64,000 nucleotides of DNA from Actinomadura barringtoniae (GCF_017573505.1 NZ_JAGEOJ010000013.1:296627-360626); one strand, 5' to 3'. Shown: positions 16,841 through 26,239, counted from the stretch's first letter. The notes: a model not told the origin generated them from the letters alone. Made by a program: numbers and translations.

Positions 16841-18672
16841 AGCTCACGTTTCCACAGCTACGCAAGGTCGACCGGCCCGCGGACCTCACCGAAGACCCGG
16901 CTAGCGTGCCTAGCCCTTCCGCTCTGCAGGTGAACGCGCGGTCGGTGGAGTTGCCCGGAGGAGTGTGTACCTCCTTCGCGGTGGCCGGCTACCCGCGAGA
17001 AGTCACCGCAGGCTGGCTCGAACCTCTGCTCACCTACCCCGGCCGCCTGGACGTGTCCTTGCATGTGGAGCCGATCCCGCCCTTGGTTGCGGCGCAGCGG
17101 CTGCGGCGCCAGCTCGCCCGGCTGGAGTCCTCCTCACGCGCCAACACCGAGCACGGACGCCTCGCCGACTTCAGTGCCGAAGCCGCAGCCGACGACGCCG
17201 CCGAACTCGCCGCATCCCTAGCCCGGGGCCACGGTCGTCTGTTCCGCCTCGGCCTCTACCTGACCGTCCACGCCACCGACTCCACCGAGCTGCGCGCCGA
17301 GGTCGAACGCGTCCGGGCGCTGGCGGCCTCGCTGCTGCTGGACGCGCAGCCGACCACCTTCCGCGCCTTGCAGGGCTGGACGTCCACGCTCCCGCTGGGC
17401 ACCGACACGATCAGGATGCGGCGAGCGTTCGACACCAGCGCGCTCGCGGCCGCATTCCCGTTCACCTCACCCGATCTGCACCCCCAGCTTGGGGAGACGC
17501 CGGTGGTGTACGGCCTCAACGCCTACTCCTCGGGAGTGGTGTTGTGGGACCGGTTCACCCAGGACAACTACAACTCGGTGACCATCGCCCGCTCGGGTGC
17601 GGGGAAGTCCTACTTCACCAAGCTCGAAGCAGCCCGGCTGATGTATCACGGCGTGCACGTCGCGGTGATCGACCCCGAAGACGAATACGCCCGCCTCGCC
17701 GACGCCGTCGGCGGAACCCGCATCGCCCTCGGCGCCCCCGAAGTCCGCTTCAACCCCTTCGACCTGCCACACGGGCAAGGCGAAGACACCCTCATCCGGC
17801 GAGCCCTGTTCATCCAAACCCTGATCGCCACCATGCTCGGCGAACTCATCGCGCCGCGAACGCGGGCAGTGCTGGACCGGGCGGTGATCGCCACCTACGC
17901 CCAGGCAGGGATCACCGCCGATCCCCGCACCTGGAAACGCGCCGCGCCCTTGCTGGACGACCTGGCCGCCCAGCTCGACTACACCGCACAGGCCGAGGAC
18001 GGCACCGAGACCGAGCGGGCGGCGGCGGCCGAGCTGGCCGCACGGCTCGCCCCCTTCGTATCCGGGTCCTATCGCAGCCTGTTCTCCGGCGCGACCACCA
18101 CCCGGCCCGAGGGGCACCTGATCGTGTTCTCCCTTCGGAACCTGGCCGACGAAGTACGCCCGGTCGGAATGCTGCTGGCCTTGGATGCCATCTGGCGGCA
18201 GGTCGTCAACCCATCGGATCGGCGCCGCCGCCTGGTCGTCGTCGACGAAGCCTGGACGCTCATGCAACAGAGCGAGGGCGCCAAATTCCTCTACCGCCTC
18301 GCCAAATCCGCCCGCAAACACTGGACCGGACTCGCCGTCGTCACCCAGGACGCCGCCGACCTTCTCTCCTCCGACCTAGGGCGGGCGGTCATCGCCAACG
18401 CCGCCACCCAACTCCTCCTCAGACAGGCACCCCAGGTCATCGACCAGATCACCGACACCTTCGGACTCACCGAAGGAGAGCGGGCATTCCTGCTGGCCGC
18501 CGACCGAGGCGAAGGGCTGCTGTGCGGCGGCGGCACCGCCGCAGAACGAGCCGCGTTCACTGGCCACGCCAGCCCCTTCGAACACCACCTGGCCACCACC
18601 GACCCCGCCGAACTCACCGCCACCACAACCGACAACGGCATTCAGGTCGACAAGGACGGAGACCCGCTGTGA
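16837..18672 (+). CDS. VirB4-like T4SS ATPase
   Basis: A 611-residue ATPase powering pilus assembly and DNA transfer. Walker A is ARSGAGKSYFTK (about residue 250), followed by VAVIDPEDEYARLA. Walker B is RLVVVDEAWTLM (about 464-475), then LAVVTQDAADLL and a glutamine-rich sensor region (IANAATQLLLRQAPQ). The N-terminal third is the VirB4 CagE-like domain. ATG inside the ATGA overlap with the preceding gene; its stop overlaps the GTG of the coupling protein. Confidence 0.9.
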   Translation: MKLTFPQLRKVDRPADLTEDPASVPSPSALQVNARSVELPGGVCTSFAVAGYPREVTAGWLEPLLTYPGRLDVSLHVEPIPPLVAAQRLRRQLARLESSSRANTEHGRLADFSAEAAADDAAELAASLARGHGRLFRLGLYLTVHATDSTELRAEVERVRALAASLLLDAQPTTFRALQGWTSTLPLGTDTIRMRRAFDTSALAAAFPFTSPDLHPQLGETPVVYGLNAYSSGVVLWDRFTQDNYNSVTIARSGAGKSYFTKLEAARLMYHGVHVAVIDPEDEYARLADAVGGTRIALGAPEVRFNPFDLPHGQGEDTLIRRALFIQTLIATMLGELIAPRTRAVLDRAVIATYAQAGITADPRTWKRAAPLLDDLAAQLDYTAQAEDGTETERAAAAELAARLAPFVSGSYRSLFSGATTTRPEGHLIVFSLRNLADEVRPVGMLLALDAIWRQVVNPSDRRRRLVVVDEAWTLMQQSEGAKFLYRLAKSARKHWTGLAVVTQDAADLLSSDLGRAVIANAATQLLLRQAPQVIDQITDTFGLTEGERAFLLAADRGEGLLCGGGTAAERAAFTGHASPFEHHLATTDPAELTATTTDNGIQVDKDGDPL

Positions 18673-21179
18673 ACCACCTCGCGCACACGCCGCCCGGTCT
18701 CCTCCACGATGCCGGCGGCTGGCAAGACACTCTCGTGCACTGGATCAACCAGGCCATGAAGGACCCCGGCCACCTCACCGAACTCGCCACCAAATACGGG
18801 CTGGCGTTCGCGGCGACCACCTGTACCGGTGCCGCACTGCTGGCCGGGGCACGGGCGCTGGTGTGGCGGTGGCGCAACCAGCGCCTCCCCCAGGGGGCTC
18901 GGCTGATCGAGATCGCACTCCCGCCCAACGTCGAGGAGTCCAGTGCTGCCGCGTGGTGGCGGCACCTGATGGGCCTGACCGCGCCCGCTTGGAAGCGCGC
19001 CGTCTTCGGTCAGCCGCACCTGGCGTTCGAGCTGGTGGCCGGTGCACACGGCCTGCGGGTGCAGATCTGGGTTCCCGGCACCGTCCCGCCGATCCTGATC
19101 GAGAAAGCGATCCGGTCCGCCTGGCCCGGCGCCACCCTCACCACAAAGCCCGCCACCGCACCCATTCCACTGGAGGCGGCCTGCGCGGGCGGGCGCCTGG
19201 TACTGGCGCGTCCCGACCACTACCCACTGGCAACCGACCACAAGACCGATCCACTTCGGGCCTTGCTCGGTGTGTTCTCCGGCCTGCGCGACGGCGAGTA
19301 CGCCGCCGTCCAGGTCCTGGCCCGGCCCATCGTCGGACGTCGCCTAACCCGCGCACACAGGGCAGCCGCCGCGCTGCGTGGTGGACGCTCCACCGCACCG
19401 CAAGCCGCGCTATTCGACCTGATCACCCCTGGCATGTCCGCCCAACCCAACCCAGACGACCTCACCCGGCTGTATCCAGAGCGCACCGAGGAAGTAAGGG
19501 CGATCCTCGACAAGGCGGCCCAACCGCGGTTCGAAGTCCAGGTCACCTACGCCGCGGCCGCCACCCGCCCCAACCTCACCAAGCGCCACGCCAAGAGCCA
19601 GGGCAGAGACACCTCCGTTCGGGGATGGCTCCGCGGCAACGCTCACCAGATCGCCTCCACCTACGCCCTGTACACACGCGGCCAACAATTCCTTCGCCGC
19701 AAACGCCTCGCCCACCCTGCCGTCCAGATGGCCAACCGCCGCCTGGGGCGCGGCTACCTGCTATCGGTCGACGAGCTGGCCGCGCTCGCGCACCTGCCCT
19801 ACGACCTGGCCGCGCCCGGAGTGATTCGCGCCGGAGCCGCCCCAGTCGCACCCTCACCCGCCGTACCCGCCAGCCACCTCGACGGCGCCGGACCCGTCCG
19901 CATCCTCGGCGACGCCGAAGCCGGACCCGCACGCCCGGTCGCGATGCCAGTCACCGGAGGCAGAGAGCACACCCACCTGCTAGGGCAGACCGGCGTCGGC
20001 AAGTCCACCCTGCTGGCCAGCATGATTCTCGACGACGCGCACGCCGGACGCGGCGCACTGGTCATCGACCCCAAAGGCGACCTGATCGCCGACATCCTGG
20101 ACCGGCTCCCCGAACGCGCGATCGGGAAGACCGTGGTGTTCGACCCGCTCGCCTCCGGACCGCCGCCGTGCATCAACGTGCTCGCCGGACCAGACCCGGC
20201 GTTCGCGGTGGAGTCGGTTGTCACCACCTTCCGCCGCTGCTTCTCCTCGGCCTGGGGTCCCCGGCTCGATGACCTGTTGCGTTCGGCGTGCCTGACCCTG
20301 ACCCGCGCAGAAGGCGCCGATGCCACGCTCGACAAGATCCCCAAGCTGCTCACCAACGACGCCTACCGCATCAAAACTGTGAACCAGCTACGCGACGAGG
20401 ACGCCCTACTGAAGGGGTTCTGGAAGACCTATGACGACCAAGGGCCCGGTGGTCGGGCCGCGTTGATCAGCCCGGTCATGAACAAGCTCCGCGCGGTGCT
20501 GCTGCGCCCGTTCGTTCGCAACGCGCTGTCTGGAGCAACTTCCAGCGTCGACCTTGGCCAGACCCTGGACAGCGGCGGGCTGATTCTGGCCCGGCTCCCC
20601 AAGGGCGTGCTGGGCGAGGATGCGACCCGGCTGTGCGGATCACTGCTGCTCGCGCACACCTGGCAGGCCATCACCCCACGCGCGAACCTCCCCGAAGCGC
20701 AGCGACGCGACGCCGCCGCCTACGTCGACGAGGCACATAACTTTCTCAATCTGCCCGGCTCGATCTCCGACATCCTCGCCGAGGCCCGCGGCTACCACTT
20801 CGGCCTCACCCTCGCCCACCAGCACCTCACCCAACTACCCACCGACCTACGCGAAGCACTGTCGGCCGACGCCCGCAACAAGCTGTACTTCGCCGTCTCA
20901 CCCGAAGACGCCGACCGCCTCGCCAAACCCCTAGAACCACTGGTCACCGCGCACGACCTGTCCCACCTCGGCGGCTTTCAGGCGGTCGGCCGGATCATGA
21001 ACGGCAGCACACCGACACCGGCGTTCACCTTCCGCACCCGGCCACTACCCGAGCCCATCCCCGGCCGCGCGCAAGCCGTCCGCGCAGCCTCCCACGATCG
21101 GTACGGCACCCGGCCCGGTCGCAACCTGCCGACCTACGCGCAGCGTGACCCCGCAAGCGACCTTGCCGAGGAGCTGTGA
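18669..21179 (+). CDS. VirD4-type coupling ATPase (T4CP)
   Basis: An 836-residue substrate-recruiting ATPase. An N-terminal hydrophobic helix (about 43-66) anchors it. Walker A is LLGQTGVGKSTLLASMI (about 437-453) followed by ALVIDPKGDLIADIL. Walker B is AAAYVDEAHNFLNL (about 681-694), then GLTLAHQHLTQLP. This set is typical of TraD/TraG/VirD4 proteins that bring the relaxase-DNA complex to the channel. GTG start at 18669 chosen for its GTGA overlap and conservation with element 2. A longer plus-strand frame running in from 16965 is shadow over VirB4. Confidence 0.9.
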   Translation: MNHLAHTPPGLLHDAGGWQDTLVHWINQAMKDPGHLTELATKYGLAFAATTCTGAALLAGARALVWRWRNQRLPQGARLIEIALPPNVEESSAAAWWRHLMGLTAPAWKRAVFGQPHLAFELVAGAHGLRVQIWVPGTVPPILIEKAIRSAWPGATLTTKPATAPIPLEAACAGGRLVLARPDHYPLATDHKTDPLRALLGVFSGLRDGEYAAVQVLARPIVGRRLTRAHRAAAALRGGRSTAPQAALFDLITPGMSAQPNPDDLTRLYPERTEEVRAILDKAAQPRFEVQVTYAAAATRPNLTKRHAKSQGRDTSVRGWLRGNAHQIASTYALYTRGQQFLRRKRLAHPAVQMANRRLGRGYLLSVDELAALAHLPYDLAAPGVIRAGAAPVAPSPAVPASHLDGAGPVRILGDAEAGPARPVAMPVTGGREHTHLLGQTGVGKSTLLASMILDDAHAGRGALVIDPKGDLIADILDRLPERAIGKTVVFDPLASGPPPCINVLAGPDPAFAVESVVTTFRRCFSSAWGPRLDDLLRSACLTLTRAEGADATLDKIPKLLTNDAYRIKTVNQLRDEDALLKGFWKTYDDQGPGGRAALISPVMNKLRAVLLRPFVRNALSGATSSVDLGQTLDSGGLILARLPKGVLGEDATRLCGSLLLAHTWQAITPRANLPEAQRRDAAAYVDEAHNFLNLPGSISDILAEARGYHFGLTLAHQHLTQLPTDLREALSADARNKLYFAVSPEDADRLAKPLEPLVTAHDLSHLGGFQAVGRIMNGSTPTPAFTFRTRPLPEPIPGRAQAVRAASHDRYGTRPGRNLPTYAQRDPASDLAEEL

Positions 21180-22123
21180 TGACCTCACCCGGCAGAACAG
21201 CCAACCGCCTGCGCGCAGGCACAGTCCGACCGCCCAGGTTGACCCCGGAACTGATCGCCGAACTGGCCTACCGCCTCACCGAACGAGATCGGAACGTCAT
21301 GAAGCTGGTGTGGGAGCACCGTGTTCTCACCACCGAGCAACTCAACGCCGTCTACTTCACCCATCCCCGCATCGCCCAACGACGGCTCCAGGCCCTGCAT
21401 TGCCGCCTGGCCCTGCTCCGATTCCAGCCCTGGGTACCCGTCGGCCGAACGCCCTGGCACTGGGTTCTCGGCCCGGCGGGCGCTCACATCCTCGCCGCCG
21501 AGCAAGGCATCACCGGCAGAGAGTTCGGGTACCGGCACGACACCGCGATGGACATCGCGACCTCGCGGCACCTGGGCCATCACATCGGCCTGAACGACTT
21601 CTTCGTCCGCCTCCTCGCCCACGCCAGACAACACCCTGACCAGGCGAAGCTGATCGAATGGCAGTCCGAGCGCCAATGCGCCTCGCTGCACGGAGACCAC
21701 GTTCGGCCCGACGCCTTCGCGCGGTGGAGCGAGACGCCTCCTGGCCGCCCGCCGGCACTGTTGAAGTTCTTCCTCGAGCACGACACCGGAACCGAAACCC
21801 TCGCCCGCGTCGCGGCCAAACTCAACGGCTACACCGCCCAAGCCGCAGCCGCAGGTCACCTGACCCCGGTCTTGTTCTGGCTTCCCAGCCCCACAAGAGA
21901 AGCCAATCTTCGTCGGCTCATCGGGACACCACCCGTACCGGTAGCCACCGCCGTTCACACCCCGGCCAGCATGCCCGAAGGCCCGGCCGGGGCCGTGTGG
22001 CTCCCGGCCGGAGTGCGCGGCCCCCGCCGTAGGCTAGCCGCGCTCGCCGACGCCTGGGAGTTCACCAGCCCACCCCAGCCCGACACCGAACCTGACGCCG
22101 AGCCTGACGCCGAGGCCGACTGA
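21179..22123 (+). CDS. Replication-relaxation (Replic_Relax) family protein
   Basis: A 314-residue protein beginning with a winged-helix region (LTPELIAELAYRLTERDRNVMKLVWEHRVLTTEQL...FTHPRIAQRRLQAL), then LLRFQPWVPVGRTPWHWVLGPAGAHIL, and a nuclease-like block with FLEHDTGTETLARVAAKL. I know this pattern from Replic_Relax proteins of actinobacterial plasmids and ICEs. It is the only candidate in the element for DNA processing at oriT, since no MOB relaxase is visible. ATG at 21179 overlaps the T4CP stop by one base; GTG at 21176 is the alternative. Confidence 0.82.
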   Translation: MTSPGRTANRLRAGTVRPPRLTPELIAELAYRLTERDRNVMKLVWEHRVLTTEQLNAVYFTHPRIAQRRLQALHCRLALLRFQPWVPVGRTPWHWVLGPAGAHILAAEQGITGREFGYRHDTAMDIATSRHLGHHIGLNDFFVRLLAHARQHPDQAKLIEWQSERQCASLHGDHVRPDAFARWSETPPGRPPALLKFFLEHDTGTETLARVAAKLNGYTAQAAAAGHLTPVLFWLPSPTREANLRRLIGTPPVPVATAVHTPASMPEGPAGAVWLPAGVRGPRRRLAALADAWEFTSPPQPDTEPDAEPDAEAD

Positions 22124-23118
22124 TGCCGGTGATCGTCGCCGGAGTCGCCGTGCTCGTGCTGGCCATGGTGCTGTTCGCCGGTGCCCTGGGCGGCGTGCTC
22201 GGCGCCACCTTCAGCAACGGCCCTGGCGAAGGGCTGATGTGTCAGACCACGCCCGGCGAGGCCGCCGCGCAGATCCCGGCGAGCTACCTGGCGGCGTATG
22301 TGAGGGCGGGCGCCGCCTACGGGATCCCGTGGAATGTGCTGGCGGCGGTTGGGGCGGTGGAGTCCGATCACGGCCGGGGCAAGGGCTCGGGGATCAGGTC
22401 GGGCCGTAACTCGGCGGGGGCGGCCGGGCCGATGCAGTTCGTCTCGGGTACCTGGGACGGCTACGGCGTGGACGGCGATCACGACGGCAAGACGGATGTG
22501 TACGACCCGGCGGACGCGATCCCCGCCGCCGCGCGCCTGCTGAAGGCCAACGGTGCGCCCGCACACATGGAGCGGGCGCTGTTCGCCTACAACCACGCCG
22601 ACTGGTACGTGAAGAAGGTCCTGGCCCAGGCCGCCGCCTACGGCAAGGACGCGGGCGCGGCCTCATGCCCGGTCGTGCCGGTGGCGGCGTCGGGGCGGGC
22701 GGCTGTCGCGGTGCGCGCTGCGCTGCAACGGATCGGCACCCCGTACTCGTGGGGCGGCGGCGGACCCAACGGCCCGACCTCGGGTATTGCGCAAGGCGCG
22801 GGGATCGTCGGGTTCGACTGCTCCAGCCTCACCCTCTACGCCTGGCACCAGGCCGGGATCTCCATCCCGCGGACCTCACAAGACCAGTGGTCGACCTTGC
22901 CGCACGTGCCGGCCGGACGCGAGGCTCCCGGCGATCTGGTGTTCTTCCAAGGCGCCCTCGGCTCGATGAGCAGACCCGGACACGTCGGCCTCGTCCTAGG
23001 CGGCGGAAAGATGATCGAAGCGCCGCACACCGGCGCCCGCGTCCGGATCAGCTCCATCCGGACCCGATCGGACCTGGTCGGCTATGCCCGCCCCGGAGCC
23101 GGGTCTGATACGGCTTGA
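22123..23118 (+). CDS. VirB1-like transglycosylase / NlpC-P60 cell-wall hydrolase
   Basis: A 331-residue bifunctional wall enzyme. A membrane anchor (about 1-30) precedes a soluble lytic transglycosylase domain with catalytic Glu80 (AAVGAVESDHGRG) and AAGPMQFVSGTWDGYG. An NlpC/P60 domain follows with Cys233 (GFDCSSLTLYAWHQAG) and His287 (SRPGHVGLVLGGGKMIEAPH). It should open peptidoglycan locally for the transfer channel. ATG overlaps the previous stop (TGATG). Last gene of the plus-strand transfer operon. Confidence 0.92.
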   Translation: MPVIVAGVAVLVLAMVLFAGALGGVLGATFSNGPGEGLMCQTTPGEAAAQIPASYLAAYVRAGAAYGIPWNVLAAVGAVESDHGRGKGSGIRSGRNSAGAAGPMQFVSGTWDGYGVDGDHDGKTDVYDPADAIPAAARLLKANGAPAHMERALFAYNHADWYVKKVLAQAAAYGKDAGAASCPVVPVAASGRAAVAVRAALQRIGTPYSWGGGGPNGPTSGIAQGAGIVGFDCSSLTLYAWHQAGISIPRTSQDQWSTLPHVPAGREAPGDLVFFQGALGSMSRPGHVGLVLGGGKMIEAPHTGARVRISSIRTRSDLVGYARPGAGSDTA

Positions 23119-23210
23119 TCGCATCGTTTTGCCCACATGGCCTAGCGCTCTCCTGTCGAGAATCCCGAATGCACTGCCAGCCGGAGGTTGATGCCGTGCC
23201 GACTGGTCAG

Positions 23211-24041
23211 CTACTCGCCGTGCTGCGCCGCCTCGTGTGCGGCGGCCTCCAACTCGGCCAGCGCCACCGGGTCGGTGTCGACGTCGAGATCGATCAAGCC
23301 CAGATGCTCGGCCCGCTCGATGATCCGCATGAGGTTGATGATGTTCTGTCTGGTCCAGTGGAGCCGCTCAGCCAGTGCTTCGACATCGATGAGCGTCTGG
23401 TCGCGGTCGCCTTCCGCCGCCTTCCGGTCGGCATGTGCCGCTGTCCGGTCCCGGCGTGAGGCGAACCGGTTCTGTGCGTCGGCGTGCCGGGTGTGCCGCT
23501 CCGTCGCGCGGTCCACCTGCAGTGACAGCAGGAAGGCCCGCAGTGCTGCGCGGTCGACGCGGTTGGAGGCCCGGTCCTCCTCGTCCGCGCGCTGCTGCTG
23601 CTCTGGTGTGCGTTGGCCCAGGGGCTGACGGGCGGCGACGTCATCACGCAACTCGGCAAGGCGAAACAGCTCCGATATCCGCGCCGCGCCCGCTTCGGCC
23701 GTCCGCGCGGATTCGACGGCCCGTGCGGCCCGCGCCGCAGCCTGCTCGTCCCGGATCTCAGCGGCGTCGTCTCGGGCGTCGGCGTGAAGGTCACGCTTCT
23801 GGCCTGCCTCGCGGCGCTCCTCGGCCGCAGTAACCTGCGCCGTGCGAGGTCCAGGGCGTACCTCTGCATCGAGACCGGGGGCGGGTGGTGTGCCCGCCTC
23901 ACCGGCCGTGATCCGCGCGTGCAAAGCCGCCGCGACTCGTACCGCCAGAACACTCAACGGCTCGTCTGGGTGTTGGGCCGCCATCCCTTCCAGCAGCACC
24001 ACCACAGCGCCGACCTCGCCCCGGTCCAACATCGTCCCCAC
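23211..24041 (-). CDS. Highly charged coiled-coil protein with RD repeats
   Basis: A 276-residue acidic/basic protein rich in Ala, Arg, Asp and Glu. From about residue 85 it has repeated patterns such as DARDDAAEIRDEQAAARAARA and RDRTAAHADRKAAEGDRDQ, predicting long helices. The C-terminus (VEALAERLHWTRQNIINLMRIIERAEHLG) resembles the tail of GAF/ANTAR-linked actinobacterial coiled-coil proteins and could bind nucleic acid. No enzyme motif. Present in element 1 between the P60 gene and the HNH-like gene, absent at that place in element 2. Confidence 0.65.
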   Translation of the reverse strand: MGTMLDRGEVGAVVVLLEGMAAQHPDEPLSVLAVRVAAALHARITAGEAGTPPAPGLDAEVRPGPRTAQVTAAEERREAGQKRDLHADARDDAAEIRDEQAAARAARAVESARTAEAGAARISELFRLAELRDDVAARQPLGQRTPEQQQRADEEDRASNRVDRAALRAFLLSLQVDRATERHTRHADAQNRFASRRDRTAAHADRKAAEGDRDQTLIDVEALAERLHWTRQNIINLMRIIERAEHLGLIDLDVDTDPVALAELEAAAHEAAQHGE

Positions 24042-24288
24042 TCCTCAGCCGGAGAAGACCTCACTGCATAAGGCTAGCTCGCCGCTCTCGACCACCGAAG
24101 CCGTGTTCACCCGTGAACCTCACTTCGGAGCGTGACATTCATCCTCGGGTGCCTGCGCCCTCCGCACCACGCCCCTAGTAGCGCGCATCACGCGGTTCTT
24201 CCGGCCACAGGCCACAGGCATGGGATGGCTACCGGATGTTGATGAACGGGCCACTGAGCACGGCACCGAGCCCCAGCGTGGTCTGCCA

Positions 24289-24358
24289 TGCACCCGGAGC
24301 TGAACCCGCTTGACCGCATCAACGGTCTGGTGAAACGCCAACTGTTTGCCATCCGCTA
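24289..24358 (+). pseudogene. Possible remnant of an IS630-type transposase C-terminus
   Basis: In the 407-base spacer 24042-24448, a plus-strand frame reads MHPELNPLDRINGLVKRQL, resembling the PELNPxE...LK motif at the end of IS630/DDE transposases, and then stops. Only about 22 codons are present and the catalytic Glu position is Asp-Arg, so at most this is a relic. The remainder of the spacer shows nothing I can support. Confidence 0.25.
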
Positions 24359-24448
24359 GCGGGCCATTCAGCGTTTTCTGCCGTGGGCAACCTGTGCGCG
24401 TGGGTCGATGGTGTGTCCTACCCGCTCCCATCACCGAAAGGTGTGCCC

Positions 24449-24991
24449 ATGCGAACGACGATGGCCGCCCTGGCCACCGCCACGCTGCTCGCCCTCCCGC
24501 CAATCTCCCTCGCGCAGTCGGCCGCCGCGTCGACCACTCCGGCGCCCGCCGCAGCATCGTGCTCGCAGTCCTATTTGCCGTTGCCGGACCCGGCCTGCCA
24601 GCCAGGCGCGACCAACCCGGACGTGACGCAGGCGACGATCCACCAGACGATCTGCGTAGGCGGCTACAGCTCCAGCATCCGCCCGCCCAGCTCCTACACC
24701 ACGGCGCTGAAGAAGCAGCAGATCGCCGAGTACGGCTACAGCGATACCGACCTGGCCGATTACGAAGAAGACCACATGATCAACCTGTCTCTCGGGGGCG
24801 CCCCGAGGGACCCTAAGAACCTGTGGCCTGAGCCTCGCTACGAGGCCGGCGGCTCGACTGCCGCCGACAAGGACGACGTCGAGTTCAAGCTCTACCGCGC
24901 AGTCTGCGACGACAAGGTCCAACTCGTGCCCGCGCAGCTGGCGATCGCCAAGAACTGGCGCACCGCACTGCACGACCTCGGTCTCGAATAG
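24449..24991 (+). CDS. Secreted protein with HNH-like motif
   Basis: A 180-residue protein with a signal peptide (MRTTMAALATATLLALPP...AQSAAAS) and a domain containing two Cys-bearing segments and YEEDHMINLSLGGAPRDPKNLWPEP. The DHxI...LGG...NLW arrangement is the one seen in HNH-like secreted proteins of actinobacteria. The typical first His is kept, but I cannot confirm a complete metal site. The ATG at 24449 has a GAAAGG RBS. A frame-broken copy of its C-terminus lies at the equivalent place in element 2. Confidence 0.65.
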   Translation: MRTTMAALATATLLALPPISLAQSAAASTTPAPAAASCSQSYLPLPDPACQPGATNPDVTQATIHQTICVGGYSSSIRPPSSYTTALKKQQIAEYGYSDTDLADYEEDHMINLSLGGAPRDPKNLWPEPRYEAGGSTAADKDDVEFKLYRAVCDDKVQLVPAQLAIAKNWRTALHDLGLE

Positions 24992-25039
24992 CCGAGCGTG
25001 ATCCTCACCGCGGGTCCTCGCCCTGGGTGAGGCAGGTCT

Positions 25040-25080
25040 GCGGTGTGCGGCCGAGCCCCCCGGTCTTGGCCGCACACCGC
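25040..25080. terminator. Perfect 13-base inverted repeat after the HNH-like gene
   Basis: GCGGTGTGCGGCC (25040-25052) and GGCCGCACACCGC (25068-25080) with a 15-base loop, about 50 bases after the stop codon. A decayed version is present at the matching place in element 2. Fits a terminator; it could also be part of the adjacent conserved noncoding block. Confidence 0.55.
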
Positions 25081-25127
25081 ACCCACAATGATCGGTCGGG
25101 TTCAACGACGTTGAGTGTGCCTTAAAG

Positions 25128-25166
25128 CCCCCCAGCTCAGGCGCCCCCTGAACGTCGGATCCAGCG
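25128..25166. other. 39-base noncoding block identical in both elements
   Basis: Starts CCCCCCAGCTCAGGCGCCCC and is identical at 63581-63619 although flanking bases differ. It contains a small hairpin, TCAGG-CGCCC-CCTGA. No gene covers it in either element. Conservation beside the transfer operon suggests a cis-acting site such as oriT or a regulatory element; that assignment is inference. Confidence 0.5.
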
Positions 25167-25295
25167 ACCGATGCGACGACATTAGAGGCCCGGTCCTGCA
25201 CGCCTCCACCGCTCAAACTGGTGCTGCGATCAGCGGTCGAACCTACGCGGCCAACGGTGAGTCCCACGCCCATGCCGCCGTGGCGAACACGGTGA

Positions 25296-26048
25296 TCAGG
25301 AGCTCGCGTCGTTGGCGCGAGGGGGCTCGTTGGAGGGCGTCGGGGTGGTGGGTGGGGCGATGATGCCGCGTAGCAGGTCGCTGGTGATGGTGGCGCGCTG
25401 CTCTGGTTCCAGCCGGTCGATGCCATTGAGGAGGCGTTCGGCGGCCAGGTAGCGAGAGAACTCCAGCGGCTGGTCGAAGTAGGAGCGCAGGTGCGTCGCG
25501 GCGGTCTCCTGGGAGCGGACGAAGGTACGGCCGATGTAGGCGGCGAATGCCGCAGCGGTCGCGCCGAGGGCGCCGGTGACCGCGCTGGCCGCCGTGGTCT
25601 TGGCGTTGAAGGCGAGCACGGCGAACACGACCAGGAGCACGAATCCGATGCCCATCGCGGCCTGGGCGTTGCGGAAGGACTGGCGGGCCTGGCTGGTGGC
25701 GATCTGGTGGTAGTAGTCCAGCCGTTTGTGGGTGACACCCCACAAGGTGGGCAGCGCCAGATCTTCCTGGGCGGTCAGCTCGCTCTCGGCCTCCTGCAGA
25801 TCACGCTGCACCTCCCGCAATCGCTCATCCTCGACGCGGGTCCTGCGGCGCAGCACCACGGTAGCCATGAGGCCCGACAAGGCCAGACCCGCCGAGGCCA
25901 GAACATAACCGGTCTCGGCGTCGTCCCACCACAGGGCGGTTGCCGCAACGGCCGCCGCGAGACCGAACGCGATGATCGCGTCGATCTGCCCCGCGATCCA
26001 GCGTCTCAACGAGGGCGGAGAAGGCGAAGAGGGCTGAGGAGGAGCCAC
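25296..26048 (-). CDS. TRADD-N-associated type membrane protein
   Basis: A 250-residue protein with two pairs of membrane helices (about 22-42 and 48-67; about 132-148 and 156-176). They are separated by a charged helix and the segment LWGVTHKRLDYYHQIATSQARQSFRNAQ. That segment followed by a hydrophobic pair is what I recall for the TRADD-N-associated membrane domain of predicted bacterial conflict systems. The C-terminal soluble tail ends in a Pro-rich stretch. GTG start at 26048. No partner with a death-like effector domain is evident beside it. Element 1-specific cargo. Confidence 0.6.
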   Translation of the reverse strand: MAPPQPSSPSPPSLRRWIAGQIDAIIAFGLAAAVAATALWWDDAETGYVLASAGLALSGLMATVVLRRRTRVEDERLREVQRDLQEAESELTAQEDLALPTLWGVTHKRLDYYHQIATSQARQSFRNAQAAMGIGFVLLVVFAVLAFNAKTTAASAVTGALGATAAAFAAYIGRTFVRSQETAATHLRSYFDQPLEFSRYLAAERLLNGIDRLEPEQRATITSDLLRGIIAPPTTPTPSNEPPRANDASS

Positions 26049-26239
26049 GGCTCCATGCTTGCACGCGCTCCCAACGGCCTCAGGGCGAACATCCCCGGAA
26101 ACTGCGACACCTCATGCGACGACATGGTTTGGGTGTGGGACTTTGACCGTCACCTTCCAGCCAGCGGTGGCCCCACCCTTTTGGAGTCTGTCTTCGACAA
26201 TCTGTGGATGCGGCGCGGCCGCGCGGGGATGCTGAGAGT

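Noticed and set aside
16965..18668. Plus-strand frame giving a 1404-residue protein continuous with the coupling ATPase
   Set aside because: Its first 570 codons are an Arg/Pro-rich shadow of VirB4 in another frame; the coupling protein starts at GTG 18669.
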